A DNA stretch of 64,000 bases from Epiperipatus broadwayi (lineage: Eukaryota > Onychophora > Udeonychophora > Euonychophora > Peripatidae). Of this stretch, positions 1 through 11,699 are shown piece by piece. Position 1 is the stretch's first letter. Each line of letters begins with the position of its first letter. A program made the position numbers and the translations under genes. The notes under the pieces were generated by a model. The model had not been told where the DNA came from. It was given only the letters and a program-made list of their open reading frames with translations, and did not search any database. The stretch lies in NCBI GenBank assembly GCA_028023455.1, contig JAQFVV010000014.1:3663336-3727335 (forward strand). The letters are read 5' to 3'.

Positions 1-734
1 AATGACAATCATCAGTCAATACTGACTATTTTTGGTTAACAATCAACTATTTTTTGTAACAATTAAAAATTTTTTTTTTCTAAATATTTATCATTTTTAA
101 AACAGTAGCCATTTAGTATGATTAATGATGGCACATAATAGTGACATCATAAAAACAATATTTTCCTTGTGAAATAAAATGACAACATTTATATAAAGCA
201 CAGTACAGTACAAAGTTTATTTATTATGAAATTAAAAATATATTTTGATTATATGTTATGCAAAAATAAAATGCAATTAAAATAATTAGAAATATAATTA
301 CTATTCTTACCTAATTTTCATTCAATATTCTTGTGAATCACTTTGTTCTGTAATTTGTTAAATGTACAAGGTAAATAAGACTTTCATTTAAATGACAAGA
401 AAAAATTGTAATTCAAAAACAAACTTTGATCCTATGTAGTAACAAAGCACATTAAAATGTAAATAAAAATATGGTTTGCATATTTAATTTTTATTCAGTA
501 ACCTCCTAATTTTCCAGGGTACTTGTATTATAGACATCCACGCTATATGAGGGCATTGTTTTTCTTGAAAAAATATAACTTATGAACATTCCCAGGCCTT
601 TTTTTTGAATTCCTTGTTTTTTAAATTTTTTTTATTATTTACAAATAAATTAAACACAAATTTTATTTTATTTTTTTGTAAACATTTATTTTTATTAACA
701 TCAACAAAATAAATAAATATAAAATAAAATCAAC
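1..734. other. AT-rich stretch, no gene seen
   Basis: Low-complexity AT-rich DNA with scattered homopolymer runs. No open frame, RNA gene or bounded repeat could be supported. Confidence 0.5.
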
Positions 735-1140
735 ATTTTTGGTTGTTTTTTTTTTGGGGGGGGGGGTCTTTTTTTTTTTAAATGTAAAACTTAGTATGCT
801 TATTACAGTTGTATTTTTGGTTTCCTAATATTGTTTTAAAAAATAAATCCTCAAGGTAGTAAGCTTTTTTTTTGGTTTCACTTTTTTTTTGGGGGTCTCT
901 CTTTTTTTTTTTTTTCAATGTAAAATTTAGTACAATTAGTACAGTTGTATTTTTGGTTTCCTATTTTTGTTTAAATAATAAATTCTAAAGTCAGTAAGCT
1001 TTTTTTTTTTTGTTTCATTTTTTTTTAAAATAACATAAACAAATTTAAAACTTATTACGGTTGTTTTTTTTGGTTTCACTTTTTTTTTTTTTTTTTAAAA
1101 CAACATCAAAAAAATTAAAAGTTATTAGGTTTTTTTTTTG
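735..1140. repeat. Degenerate tandem repeat rich in poly-T and poly-G
   Basis: Three to four diverged copies of a unit of roughly 130-150 bp. Each has a long T run (twice joined to a G run), then an AATGTAAAAYTTAGTA-like block, a TTTTTGGTTTCCTA block and a TAAATWMT...GTAAGC block. The clearest pair is about 770-870 and 915-1000; later copies keep only the T run and the TTTTGGTTTCA block. No coding potential is visible. Confidence 0.6.
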
Positions 1141-1145
1141 GTTCC

Positions 1146-1787
1146 ATTTGAAACGGTATTATTTAGTCATCATCCCATTTCACTAAATATGTTCGATCAT
1201 AGTTAATATCTTTTCCAACAGTTCAAACCCTCACAGTCCATGTATATATCCAGAATAATTTATTTTGATATGTAATAGCATACACGGTTATAAATTTAAA
1301 ATTAATAAAATGATCTAATTAAATGAAGTTGTGTGAACATTATTATATGGGTGCCATTATATGTGTAACCATTTACATATATATGTGAGAGAAGCCATAA
1401 TGCAATACATTTAAAGAAGCATTACAACTCTTTTAAATTAATAATATAAATTTGAAATATTCTCAGTTAAAAACTCTTTATTTAAATGTATTGGCATATA
1501 AATTTCAATTCCTGGGATAGTCTCATCCACATATATAATAAAATGTTTACAAACTCTTTAAAAAAAAAGTTATCTGTTTTTATAAAAAAAAAAGTTGTCA
1601 ATTCTTGGGAAACCATCTGTAAGCAATTAGCAACAACTAAAATCAACCTATTTTTAGGGTCTTATAGACATTGGCCCCACTTATGTATTCCCTATTTAGT
1701 ATATTCATTTCAACCTTTGAACAATAATTAAAAAACAATAAATTTCTTAAGATAGCAATTAATAAAACTTGGAATAAAAATTTTAAA
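1146..1787. other. AT-rich stretch, no gene seen
   Basis: Low-complexity AT-rich sequence. Short open frames here are compositionally AT-driven and resemble no protein I know. Confidence 0.45.
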
Positions 1788-3244
1788 TGTATTATACCGT
1801 CTACAAATAGAAAATCCAAAGATATTGGCATTTAAAATATTTAAGAGCTTTTAAAAAAGATAAATTTAAAGATCTTTTAAATTATCACAGTTTTAATTTT
1901 TTTTTGTTTGTGTAATTTATTCATTTTTAAAGCATACAATGAAAGTTACATTTTTGGTTCATATTTTTTTATGTGATTAAAAATAAAAGTTAAAATTGAA
2001 AAGAATAAAAGACATGCAGATTACTAATCCAGATAAACTAAAGAAAAGAAAGAATTCCACATGCAGATTTCAATTAGTAAATTCTTTCTAAGTCTGATTA
2101 AAGATGGTGGAATTATGCTTAAAAAAGACTTTATAACTAAAATTTAAGAAAGAATGTACAAGATTATTATCTTGTATGTTGATAAAAGGACAAAAATAAT
2201 AGATGCGCAGAGAAGTCTAAAATTGGATGGTGACTATAACAGATCAAAAAAACTTAAAACTGGGCCTTTTTTTTTTCCTTAACTAGAAGCTTCCATTAGG
2301 TCTAGGATAGAGAAAATATCCTATCCTGGACTACTCATATGCTGAAGTGGATCATTATGCAGAGTAGAACCAACACATTTATAGATAGCTTTCATCATAT
2401 AGGTCACTCAGAACAAAACATCGAGTTTAGCCATTAGGACAGGCCAAGAAACTAGAAGAATGTCAACAGAGGAAAACTAGTTAACTTCAATGAGCTCTCC
2501 AAATGCGTACTACAAAACTTACTGGTAAGATTATTCATATCCTGATTGTGAGTAAATTAAGCATTTGCAAACGATCCTTCCTATAAGCTTATAGTATTAC
2601 TGCTAATAGAGATATTTGCAGAATTCTCATCCAAAGAACTTCCTGGAAGAAACCTAAGTGAACTTTAATTATTAAACTGTTTTAGTTAATTGATTTAATA
2701 TCTGGATTAGCGTGCATGTATTTTTTCCAATTAATTAGTAATGTTTTTTAAATATTTTAATTTGTTAGAATAAAAAAATATTTATTTCTAATATCAGATA
2801 TTCATTGTGCATTATTAATAATAGTTATCAAATTTATTAATGTTAGTTTATTAGGATTTGAGTATAATTTGCCTTTGCCAATATTTGTTCACTAAGCTCC
2901 GGGAATAATATCTTAAAAATAAAAATAACTTATCTACAGTAAACTATGATCCAGTTTTCTTAAAATCATTTGCTTTTTTATTTACGATGTGTGATGCAAT
3001 GGATTTCAGCAGATTCTTGCATGAATCCTGATGCCCTTATAAAAATAAATAAAAAGCTGATCCCGCCATTAGCATAAGTCGAAATAATTGGTAGGAAAGT
3101 TAATCAGGAAATATAGCTATGTTTTATAAAAATATGAACGAAATATTTATATTTTCTGTATTCATAACTTGATTAACTTTCACTAAATTTATAGTGAGTA
3201 AAAGAAGGCCTACCAGAAGCTAATAAAATGGTAAAAACATTACA
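1788..3244 (+). repeat. Diverged solo LTR of the 48.5-kb LTR family
   Basis: This ~1.46-kb segment aligns collinearly with the LTRs at 48486-49879 and 50621-52015. Shared landmarks in order are ATATTGGCATTT near the 5' end, ACAATGAAAGTTA, AAAGATGG..GAATTATGCT, TTGTG.GTAAATTAA, a CATTGTGCRTTATTAATAATAGTTAT block, TTTGCCTTTGCCAAT, and GGAAATATAG.TATGTTTT near the end. The ends read TG...CA. Only one copy is present with no internal region, so it is best read as an old solo LTR left by recombination. No flanking duplication was recognised; boundaries are uncertain by some tens of bases. Confidence 0.65.
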
Positions 3245-4813
3245 GTATTTTAATAATAAAAACTTGCCTATTTCTTAAATTAAATTCTATAACTCTAAAC
3301 GCTAGTTAAATAATAACTTATTCAGTTATTATTCTATTATTTGCTAATTTTCGTTTTATATATGTTTACTTTATAACCCACCTGTGTGTGTCATTCAATG
3401 CACTTATGTTTATTTAATCTATATTTAAGAATTAAAATATATTAAATTATAAACAATGTATTGTGTATCATTCATAGTCCATTCCAAATCTTAGTTAAAT
3501 TCCCTAATACTAGCGTTAATTATTAATGTATGCATTAACAAATTTCACATTTATTACGGCTCCTTTTTTTTTTTTTTTTTTTGGTATAAATAAATTTAAA
3601 AAACCAAGCTGTTCATGGCTACAATAATACATCAGACATATAGCTTGAACAAAGTGGTCATTAATTGGGGAATCAAACAACATCTAGGTTATCCGTGTTC
3701 TTTGTCTCATTGAGGTTATCAAGAATACGTTATTTGATGTGTTACCTCCTTCAAAGTATTGTTCAGACATACCCCTTGACAAGGTTTTGCACCTTAAAAC
3801 TTGACTACAAAAGTGTGTAAATCCTCTGATAATTATTGCTTGCTCAAATCATGTGATTTCAATAAAAAAAACTTTATTTACAATAACCATTTATACATAA
3901 TTGTAAGACACACACCCTCACACGACAACATAAAAAAGTGTGAAGTGTGCGAATTTGCTGAAATAATTTACTGTGATGTGACAACACTGCCCGCAATGTG
4001 TAATACAACAGAACTATTGTATACATGGCCGTGAAAATATGTTTGGCCATGTAAATGGTGTTTTTGTGTTTTAGCACATAAATAGTGTCATCACGTGGCA
4101 TGGATGTCTATAAAACAACTACCTTTTCCAGTAATAGAATTTCTAACATATACAAGATGGTGGAGGCTTTTAATGCAAATGTAAAACAAAAATCAGCAAA
4201 AAGCCTCCTAAAGATACAAATTTCATTTAGTATATAACTATAAACAAACTTTGACATATAAAGTGCATTTAAAATAAATTTTAAAACGTGTAGCTAAAAT
4301 ATACTTACTCAAATAATTCCCATAATTAATTCTGCTCATCAAAAATCTAATGAATTTTCTTAAAAGTAAGTGGAAAAATGTATGCATTTGCAATTAATAA
4401 TTAATTTTACATGATAAAAAGGTATTAAAATAAGTTAAAATATAATTTATTTATTAAGTTTTAATTAGTACCCTCACAATTCATTTGTAACAGGATTCCT
4501 AATACATCCAAGATAATGAAGGCATTTATTATAAATTTTAAAAAATTCCAGCAAAAAAATATACAAATTTTTATTCATCGTAATTAAAACCAAACTTTAA
4601 TTATATAGAACAAGAAAGCACAATAATAATAAAATTTAAATTATGCTTATGTATATATTTATGGAATATTTCTTTAATATCTTTGAAAACACATTTCCAC
4701 CAAAGGCAAAAATTCCATCATTGTAAATCTAAACAATTTTGGCAATAATAAATATATTAAAATATATTATAATAAACCCTTTATTTACTGTGGATTAAAA
4801 AATAAAATAAAAA
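3245..4813. other. AT-rich stretch with poly-T tract, no gene seen
   Basis: Contains a poly-T tract near 3565-3582 and weak internal similarities (blocks near 4140-4260 and 4490-4620 resemble one another and the 400-530 region). Open frames near 3801-4101 overlap on both strands and look non-coding. Confidence 0.4.
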
Positions 4814-4992
4814 ATTGTTTCTTCAACCACTATTGGAATTTTTATCAATTTGAAATAAAAGTTGTAGGTGTCTAGAAATTAATTAATTCAATCCCACATA
4901 AAAAGTAGTGATTGAATTAATTAATTTCTGGACATACCATGCTTTTAACTCAAGTTATATATAACACCAATTGTGTGGTTGAAGAAACAATT
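4814..4992. mobile_element. Foldback (MITE-like) element with 18-bp terminal inverted repeats
   Basis: The ends are inverted copies: about 18 bp reading AATTGTTTCTTCAACCAC on the left and its complement ending at 4992. A second inverted pair of about 25 bp (4870-4893 and 4907-4934) sits inside around a short loop. There is no coding capacity. It is either a small non-autonomous DNA transposon or two nested palindromes. Confidence 0.55.
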
Positions 4993-5093
4993 AATTTTTG
5001 TCTTTTTAGCCCACAATAAATAAAAGCATTTATTATAAAATATTATTGTATCAGTAACCTTGAGGGACCATCTTTAAATATAACTAAAACAAG

Positions 5094-5400
5094 CAAAACT
5101 CTCCATACAGTAGTGGCACTCAGTGCAAGCCAGAGTAATCAATGGATGCAAGAAGGTTTGTGCACAAAATCTCTATCTAGTGCCTACTCATCCAATATCC
5201 ACAGATTAATTTCTAGCTTGCCATTTTCATCAGATGGGATATTGGATGAGTAGGCACTAAATGGGGATTTTATGCACAAACCTTGCTTCCATTGATTACT
5301 TTGGCTTGCACTGAATGGCACTACTGTAAAGAGAGAGTTTCCTGTTTTAATAGCTTGAGCAAGCATAAAAAAATGGTGTTCATGTGATATTTAGTGGTTT
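5094..5400 (-). mobile_element. H1 foldback retroelement, copy A (HHR on minus strand)
   Basis: A ~307-bp element with long inverted arms (an arm beginning CAAAACTCTCC and its complement ending GAGTTTCCTGTTTT) around a central hammerhead motif. It is flanked by a 14-bp target-site duplication, ATAACTAAAACAAG at 5080-5093 and ATGACTAAAACAAG at 5401-5414 (one mismatch). A duplication this long fits target-primed reverse transcription better than a cut-and-paste transposon. On the HHR strand the 5' end carries an extension (complement of about 5345-5400) lacking from the other arm. Four more copies are in this window. Confidence 0.75.
5192..5245 (-). ncRNA. Hammerhead ribozyme motif (H1 copy A)
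   Basis: Read on the minus strand: outer stem I CCAATATCC pairs with GGATATTGG (9 bp); core CTGATGA is intact; a weak stem II (GGC/GCT-like) follows; then GAA; the stem III strand is the palindrome ATTAAT; the cleavage base is C. Inner stem I is weak. Core intact, activity untested. Confidence 0.6.
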
Positions 5401-5414
5401 ATGACTAAAACAAG

Positions 5415-7053
5415 GGCAAATTTCATAGTCACATCTAAAGTAGATAATAATGGAGATGACTGAACCTAAAAAAGATTATATTTCCCAAACAACCTCCCAT
5501 GTATCAACACTAGTATTTTGAAATAGTTTTTCTTTTCACTCGACAATAACTTAATTTAAATTAAAAAATAATACATTTTATTATTTTATTAGGGCACAAT
5601 GCTAAATGAATCAATTTCAAAAATCAGGATCCCTCAATTTACAAAACATTCTAACAATCTTGCCCAATGGTTAAAGTCTTTTTATTTAAAACAGTCTATT
5701 TAATTAAATTATATTTTTCTCTTAAGTGCTAAGTGCAAAAATGCAAAAATGATCATAGGGAAATGAAAGTTGCTAATTAAAAAAAAAAAATACTGACAAC
5801 TTGAATTAACATTAACAACAATTTATTTCACAATTAAAATTAAGTCACATATATACATGAAACAGACACAAAATTAAAACTAATTATTTTAAAATGCATT
5901 CATACAGCAAAGCATATAAAAAAATAAATTGATACCAATGATTAAATAACTAATACATATTAATCGTATGTTAATAGAGAAATCAGATTGTACTGACTTA
6001 AGGCCTTTTCAATATAGTTTTTTTTTTTTAAAGTTTTTTTAAAAAATAATCTTATTATGGTATTTTATTTTATTAATACTTCCATTACTGATCAGAATGG
6101 TATGAAAAATGTGATGTTTTTCTGTCCCCTGTTTTTTTATAAGCATTTAAAAATAATCTTTGGTTAGACATTAACATTTGAGTTCGGGAATCTCCAGAAG
6201 AAATCTACAAAATTTATGGTGAGTTAGTACTTTTAGTGCCTAACAATGCATGTTCTTTGGCCATATCAATAAATGATCCTTGGGTTTGCTTCACAAAATA
6301 CAGTAACCAAGAAATATTTTTTTAGACACACGAAAGTTCACAAAAGCTAAAAATTTTCTATTGTCAAACTCTTCAGTCCAGATCAAATTAAAATAGTATA
6401 TATATATATTAAAATAATATATATATTATTTTGAAGTTTTTAGTATTCACACAATAAATAATTTATTATAAAATATTGTTGCATTTATTTTTAATTTTTT
6501 AATGTTCAGATATTTTTTGCAATCATTCCAATTCAAAATTTAAAATGACGATTAAAACTAAATTGCAGTCTGTTTAATTTTTGAAAAGAAAATTGCTAGC
6601 ATTAAGAATCGTTTGCAATATTATCCTGTTACTAAAAGCATTTTTTAAAAAATCAATTTTTACAATCAAGAAAAAATAGAATTTCTTACATTATTTAATA
6701 TAATAGTTTTACAATCAAGAAAAATCAAGATTTGTTTTTATTTCTATTTTAAATGATTGGCTAAAACACTTTTTAGAATAAGAATAAAAATATATATATA
6801 CATGTATACACCACCCTCACAAGTGCATCATTGAAAACTTACTGAATTAATATCAATATATTTGCAAATTGGTCCACCAACACCTCTATAGTAAACAAAT
6901 AAAAGCAATACCTTGAAATATATTGTCATATTACATTGTCATCAATTTCTAAGATGTACAAAATTTAAAAAGAATCCACTTGACAAAAATATATAAACTT
7001 TTTGATTTCAAAATTTTACCTAAACAAGCAAACAAACATAAATAAAAAAAGAT
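5415..7053. other. AT-rich stretch with TA microsatellite, no gene seen
   Basis: A TA run occurs near 6398-6425. Otherwise this is low-complexity AT-rich sequence with no supported gene. Confidence 0.45.
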
Positions 7054-7157
7054 GTCAAGCATTGGTGGTCGAGAGTTACAAGCAGTTGTCCCGGGTTAAC
7101 GGATTCGCTTCCTGGCTGATGCTATGACACATGAGAAAAAAAAAAGAAAGAAAAAAA
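7054..7157 (+). repeat. tRNA-derived SINE, copy 1
   Basis: The family head GTCAAGCATTGGTGGTCGAG is followed by a CCCGGG block, a pol III B-box-like GATTCGCTTCC, CTGGCTGATGCTATGACAC and an A-rich tail. It is about 100 bp, so little more than the tRNA-like part plus tail. Four other copies are present (11.6, 32.1, 54.3, 60.1 kb). This copy has lost bases in the A-box region. Confidence 0.75.
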
Positions 7158-7734
7158 TATTTCCTGTTCTATGCACTTAATAATAAACTTTATATAAATT
7201 GAAAGACATTTATGATGTTATTTTTTATTTAAACGACTTATATTTTTGCCATTATTGTACAATAGAATTGTTAAGTCATTCCAAAAATAATAGCTACTAT
7301 CTTAATAGCATGTGACATCCTACACCATTAGTGTATTCAATGCTGCTTATTTAAATCAGTTCTTTTTAAAAATTGTTTTAAATATTAACTATACAAACAG
7401 AATGCATTTATGAAGCTGATAGTTATCAGGTTTTGGCAATTTAGTCTGACCTTACACAAATGATAAAATAAAAAGGACTTTATGATCAAAAAAGTACAAT
7501 TGAATAAAATGTTGTTAAACTATATTTAGTGATAAATAATTTTACATAAATGTTAAGATTATAAGATTTAAAAAAAATTCAGAAGGGTTTTACTATTACA
7601 ATATGATAATTTTTTTACATTTTATAGCACTTTTTAAAGAATATATTCAATATTACACAATTATTTCATTGCATAGAATCTTGGTAGCAAGTAACCGCAA
7701 ATATTATCACACACACACACACACAAAATCAAGA

Positions 7735-9090
7735 ATGGCTCTGAGCATAGAAACCAAAATAGCTGTTGTACATTGATTAGAGAAAGGGAAAAGAAATTGT
7801 GATATACATTTGATAATGGGTTTCTCTATGTAAAGTGTTGCCATATTTTAAAAGCAAAAAAAAAAAAACAAAAAAAAACAACAAAAAACCCAGATATCAC
7901 AAAAGTAATCTAAACTCTCCAACATTACTAAATCAAGGCATCCAAAATGTATTAAAAATTAAAGATACTTCTATTGCTATGGATTGACTCATATACATAC
8001 CAAGAGGTGTAAATATCATTTTTATTAATTTAGAAAAGGCAATACAACTTGTTCATGATCTAGTACAGAAAGAAATCAAAGGTAGAAATAAAAGCATCAA
8101 GAATTAGAAGTCAAAGGAAATCACAGACGGTTTGATACATTCCAGAATTATGGACTTTGACACAACATAAAAATTCCATCAGAAGCAGATGGTGATACAA
8201 CCTCAAATATTCAATCTAAGTTATTCAATATATATTCACAAAAAAAGGATATCACAAGGAAACAAGGGATCAATGCTGATGGAAGCAACATTTTTGGAAG
8301 CACTTACCTTCACACACATTCATTTTAAAAAAAGAAAGAAAAGTTCAGAATTTAAGGTTTCCAAAAATTATCGTATATTACTGCTTGAAGAAAACATATA
8401 AAAAGATGAAAAACAAACTTTTTTTTATTTACCATTTTGAGAATATATGTGAGGTTTTACAAAATTGCAAAGTTTCAATACCTGTTACATAGTGATCAAA
8501 TAGGAAAGTATAAATGATAAAAAAAACAGTTTCATAGACTATATCAAAATGTATTACTTTCATCATTAAATATTGCACAAACAATAATCTTTCAGACAAG
8601 GCTTTATTTCTACTAAGCAATACATCTAGATATCCAACAAACATTTTGGATCACATAAAAAATAACAAATTCTTTTTTTATTATTGAACACAACATCAAT
8701 TGTACAATTTATATGGATTAAAGGATCATAACTATTAAGATGTATTACATTTAATAACTAGTACAGCATTTTCATTGATACTTTGAGTAAGTATAAAAAC
8801 AAGACAGCTCCAGAAGCCTTTAATAAAAAAGAAGTGCCAATTTCATAGGCAAAGTATGGTCCAAAAAAATCTGACATAACTTGCAAACTCTCATAGAAGA
8901 AAATTTGCCAAAAACTGTTTCAAGCACAGAAGTCAAAAAGAAGTCCAAAACAATATACAAAAAGCAAAATCCAACTTAATAAAAAACGCAAGATTTGCAA
9001 ACATTGATGGCATCATTGGAGAATTTCAAGAAGAATTAAACAATGAGGAATTAATGCAAATGTATCAGGAAAAGAAAGACAAATGAAAAC
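7735..9090 (+). pseudogene. Decayed pogo/Tigger-type transposase
   Basis: Stop-riddled reading on the plus strand recovers pogo/Tigger features in order. At the start is an HTH_psq-like helix-turn-helix (MALSIETKIAVVH-stop-LEKGKRN, then D-I-x-x-x-MGFS). Near 8270-8330 is a block resembling the 'FWKxLPSxTFI' segment, then a basic stretch and VSKNYRILLL. Near 8430-8640 is a YHFEN-like motif, a weak 'SNRKVWM' match and a 'NNLSDKALFLLSNTSRYPTN' segment at the place of the family's LLLLDNAPGHP. Several stops and frame changes are visible, so it is dead. These transposases are DDE enzymes that cut and paste at TA. Terminal inverted repeats were not located. Confidence 0.65.
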
Positions 9091-9252
9091 AAATCAATAA
9101 GTTTGCATGGATGAATCTGATATCAAAAATATTGAAGATTTTTTTTCTTTTGTTTTTTTTATTATCAAAATGTCATGAACAGCATCATAGATAAATTCAA
9201 TCCTGATTTAGACATATCAAATCTAGATATGCCTCAAACCAATTACTCAAAT

Positions 9253-9511
9253 CATTAAACACCACCCTGTGCCAACAGAGTAATGAATGGATGCCAGAAG
9301 GCTTGTGCATAAAATCCCCATCTAGTGCCTACTCATCCAATCTAGGTGCAGTGCTCTCAGATCCAAGGTTCCTCACTGACAAAGGCCACAAGCCAGAAAC
9401 TAGTCTGGGGATATTGGATGAGTAGGCACTAGATGGAGATTGTATGCCATCTAGCATCTATTCATTACTCTGGTTGGCACTACTTTATGGAGAGTTTTGC
9501 ATGTTTAATAT
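9253..9511 (+). mobile_element. H1 foldback retroelement, copy B
   Basis: Inverted arms (about 9260-9340 and 9410-9500, sharing AGTGCCTACTCATCCAAT and its complement) surround a hammerhead motif. The right arm ends GGAGAGTTTTGC as in other copies. Likely target duplication: CAATTACTCAAAT at 9240-9252 and CAATTATGCAAAT at 9512-9524 (two mismatches in 13). The left end is shorter than in copies A and D. It lies just 3' of the Tigger relic. Confidence 0.65.
9361..9419 (+). ncRNA. Hammerhead ribozyme motif (H1 copy B), core mutated
   Basis: Stem I is textbook: outer ATCCAA/TTGGAT and inner CCTCA/TGGGG (one G-U) across a GGTT/ATA internal loop. Stem II is GGC/GCC with an A-A at its base; GAA; stem III palindrome ACTAGT; cleavage base C. 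The core reads CTGACAA rather than CTGANGA, so conserved G8 is A; predicted inactive. Confidence 0.75.
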
Positions 9512-9524
9512 CAATTATGCAAAT

Positions 9525-11395
9525 ATTATATTATATGGAAAGAAAGAAAAAAAGAAGTGATCTAGCTATCAGTCCAAAGCTTTTTTTTCTAGAGATGTTC
9601 ATATATCAACATAGGATACAGCTCCTACTAAAAAAACATGATTAGTAAAGAAATTAGCAGATGGCAATGAATTTTTAAGGAAAAAGAAATTAATAAAAAT
9701 ATGACTCATCAGATTGAGTGATAAATAGATCACTAGATTATGAAAACTTAGAGTAATTTTAAGCTAAATCTTTTTTAAACATAAGTTGCACTATTATAAG
9801 TATTCAAAGTGCACATGCAGCACAGCTTATATTTAATATTGTATATATGTTAGTGTTTTTTTAATTATATGGTTGGTAGAACTATTTGTTAATATGATAT
9901 TCAAAATTTATTTTGCAGTGTGAATTTTTTGTAATCAGCTAAATTTTTTGACATTATAATTGTTTACATTTTATATGAGATTTTTAATTTACGAAAACTT
10001 TTGGGAAGTAATTGCATTTCCTAATCACGATAAAGATGTAGTAACTTTTTAAAGCTTATTTTATTAAAAAATATTCTAATAATGATATGCATATATAAAA
10101 TTTCAAATATTGGCATTGGGAAAATTCTTAGTCAAGATATATTTGAAAGTGAAATATTCTGAAGGAATATATTAAAATTGGTATTTGGTATAATCATGTA
10201 AATTGGTATTTGGTATAATCATGTAACTGTATATTATGATTTTAGAGAATTATATTTTATATTTAAATCATACACATTTTATTAAAGGAAATACTGTATC
10301 ATATCAAACTTTTGGCAGGAAAAAAAGTAAAGAATAAAATATATTTGTTTTTAATAAAACTCAGAAAAATATTATTAATTAATAACTGTGATTGCATATG
10401 ACATTCAAAAATAAAAAAAATAGTTGCTGATAGATTATAAAGTTTATTAAACTTATGAATACTAATTTTATATTTCTTGATTTCATTTTTTCTAGATAAT
10501 ATATAATTAAAATAGTATATATTGATACAGCATATGTTATGGGTTTAATAAAGACATTGCTAGAAGAGTTAGATCAACTCCTAGAATTATTATATATACA
10601 CACATATCAATGTAAGGTTCTTAATTAGCCTACTAAAAAAACAGTTTCCCTCACCTCTATTAGAGAAACAAGAGAGAATTGCCAATGAACCACCAACAAC
10701 GATTAAATGTTATTGCTTGACTATAATATCCTAAAATTAGATTTCTAAACTTTTTGTCAAACGAAAAACAACAACAATGAAATAATGTAATTATAACCTA
10801 TAAAATACACTTGCATATTGTTTTAAGTAATACTGAATATCAATGTACAATATATAATCACACACAAAAAAGGTATTTAAATATATTATATATAAAAAAT
10901 AAAATCAATAATTGCAATTAATTAATTATGTATTAGCATTCAAATATATAAGTTCTGTTAAAAGTAATGTACATTAGTAATATGAAAAGATTAATTATTT
11001 TATAATGAAAGTTTCAAAAGATCAGAGATTATGAAATGCCAAAATTAATTTTTAAAGGATGAAGTGTTTCATTGCCTTTATAAAGAAAGTTCAAAATGTG
11101 AATCAGTTTATTGTTACTGAGTAAAGTATATAACTACAAATAAATTTTATAAAAGAGCAACAACAATAAAAATTATGTAAGAATAAAAGCATAGGTCATC
11201 ATGTAAAAGAAATCCCTGAAATATCATTGGATAAATACTAAACTTTGGATTAAACCTGATTACTTATATATGAAAACTGATAGATAATTAAAGGAAAGAA
11301 ATATTGGGATTTCTGATAATTAAATATTATTATTACTATTTGATACAAGTATAATATATAAACTGAGAACTGATTATATACATGTGAGGGAGATG
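9525..11395. other. AT-rich stretch, no gene seen
   Basis: Contains a perfect 2 x 25-bp tandem duplication at 10176-10200 and 10201-10225. Otherwise AT-rich intergenic or intronic sequence without a supported gene. Confidence 0.45.
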
Positions 11396-11452
11396 ATGAT
11401 CTAGGCCAACTGGTGAGTGCTGGTTCAGCACAACATACATATAAGAGATCAT
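11396..11452 (+). ncRNA. Relic hammerhead motif related to the 33-34 kb family
   Basis: Outer stem I ATGATC/GATCAT is perfect. The core reads CTGGTGA and is followed by an excellent GTGCTG/CAGCAC stem II, but GAA has decayed to AAC and inner stem I is lost. Flanking sequence (ATATGTG...GAAAGTCTGTG) matches the 3' part of the 33-34 kb unit. Predicted inactive. Confidence 0.5.
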
Positions 11453-11583
11453 TTATCTTTTCACATATATGTGGTCATGGGTATTGGTTATGAAAGTAGC
11501 TGAAAGGGGCTTGAAAGTCTGTGTTCTAATCCCTTCTAATTATTATCAACATAATGTGAATTTAACTTATTTACAGAGTAATT

Positions 11584-11698
11584 GTCAAGCGTTGTTAGCC
11601 GAGAGGTCATCACACCCGCCTTGCAAGCAAGTAGTTGGTTGCAGACGGGTGTGGGTTCGCGTCCCGGCTGATGCTATGACATATAAAAAAAAAAAAAC
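11584..11698 (+). repeat. tRNA-derived SINE, copy 2
   Basis: The best preserved tRNA-like head: A-box-like TTAGCCGAGAGG and B-box-like GGTTCGCGTCC, about 50 bases apart, then CGGCTGATGCTATGACA and a long A tail. SINEs of this kind are transcribed by RNA polymerase III and moved by a LINE's machinery. The surrounding open frame is spurious. Confidence 0.85.
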
Positions 11699-11699
11699 T

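Noticed and set aside
11587-11661. Functional tRNA gene
   Set aside because: It has A- and B-box-like sequence, but the acceptor stem does not form, an A tail follows and four diverged copies exist; it is a SINE.
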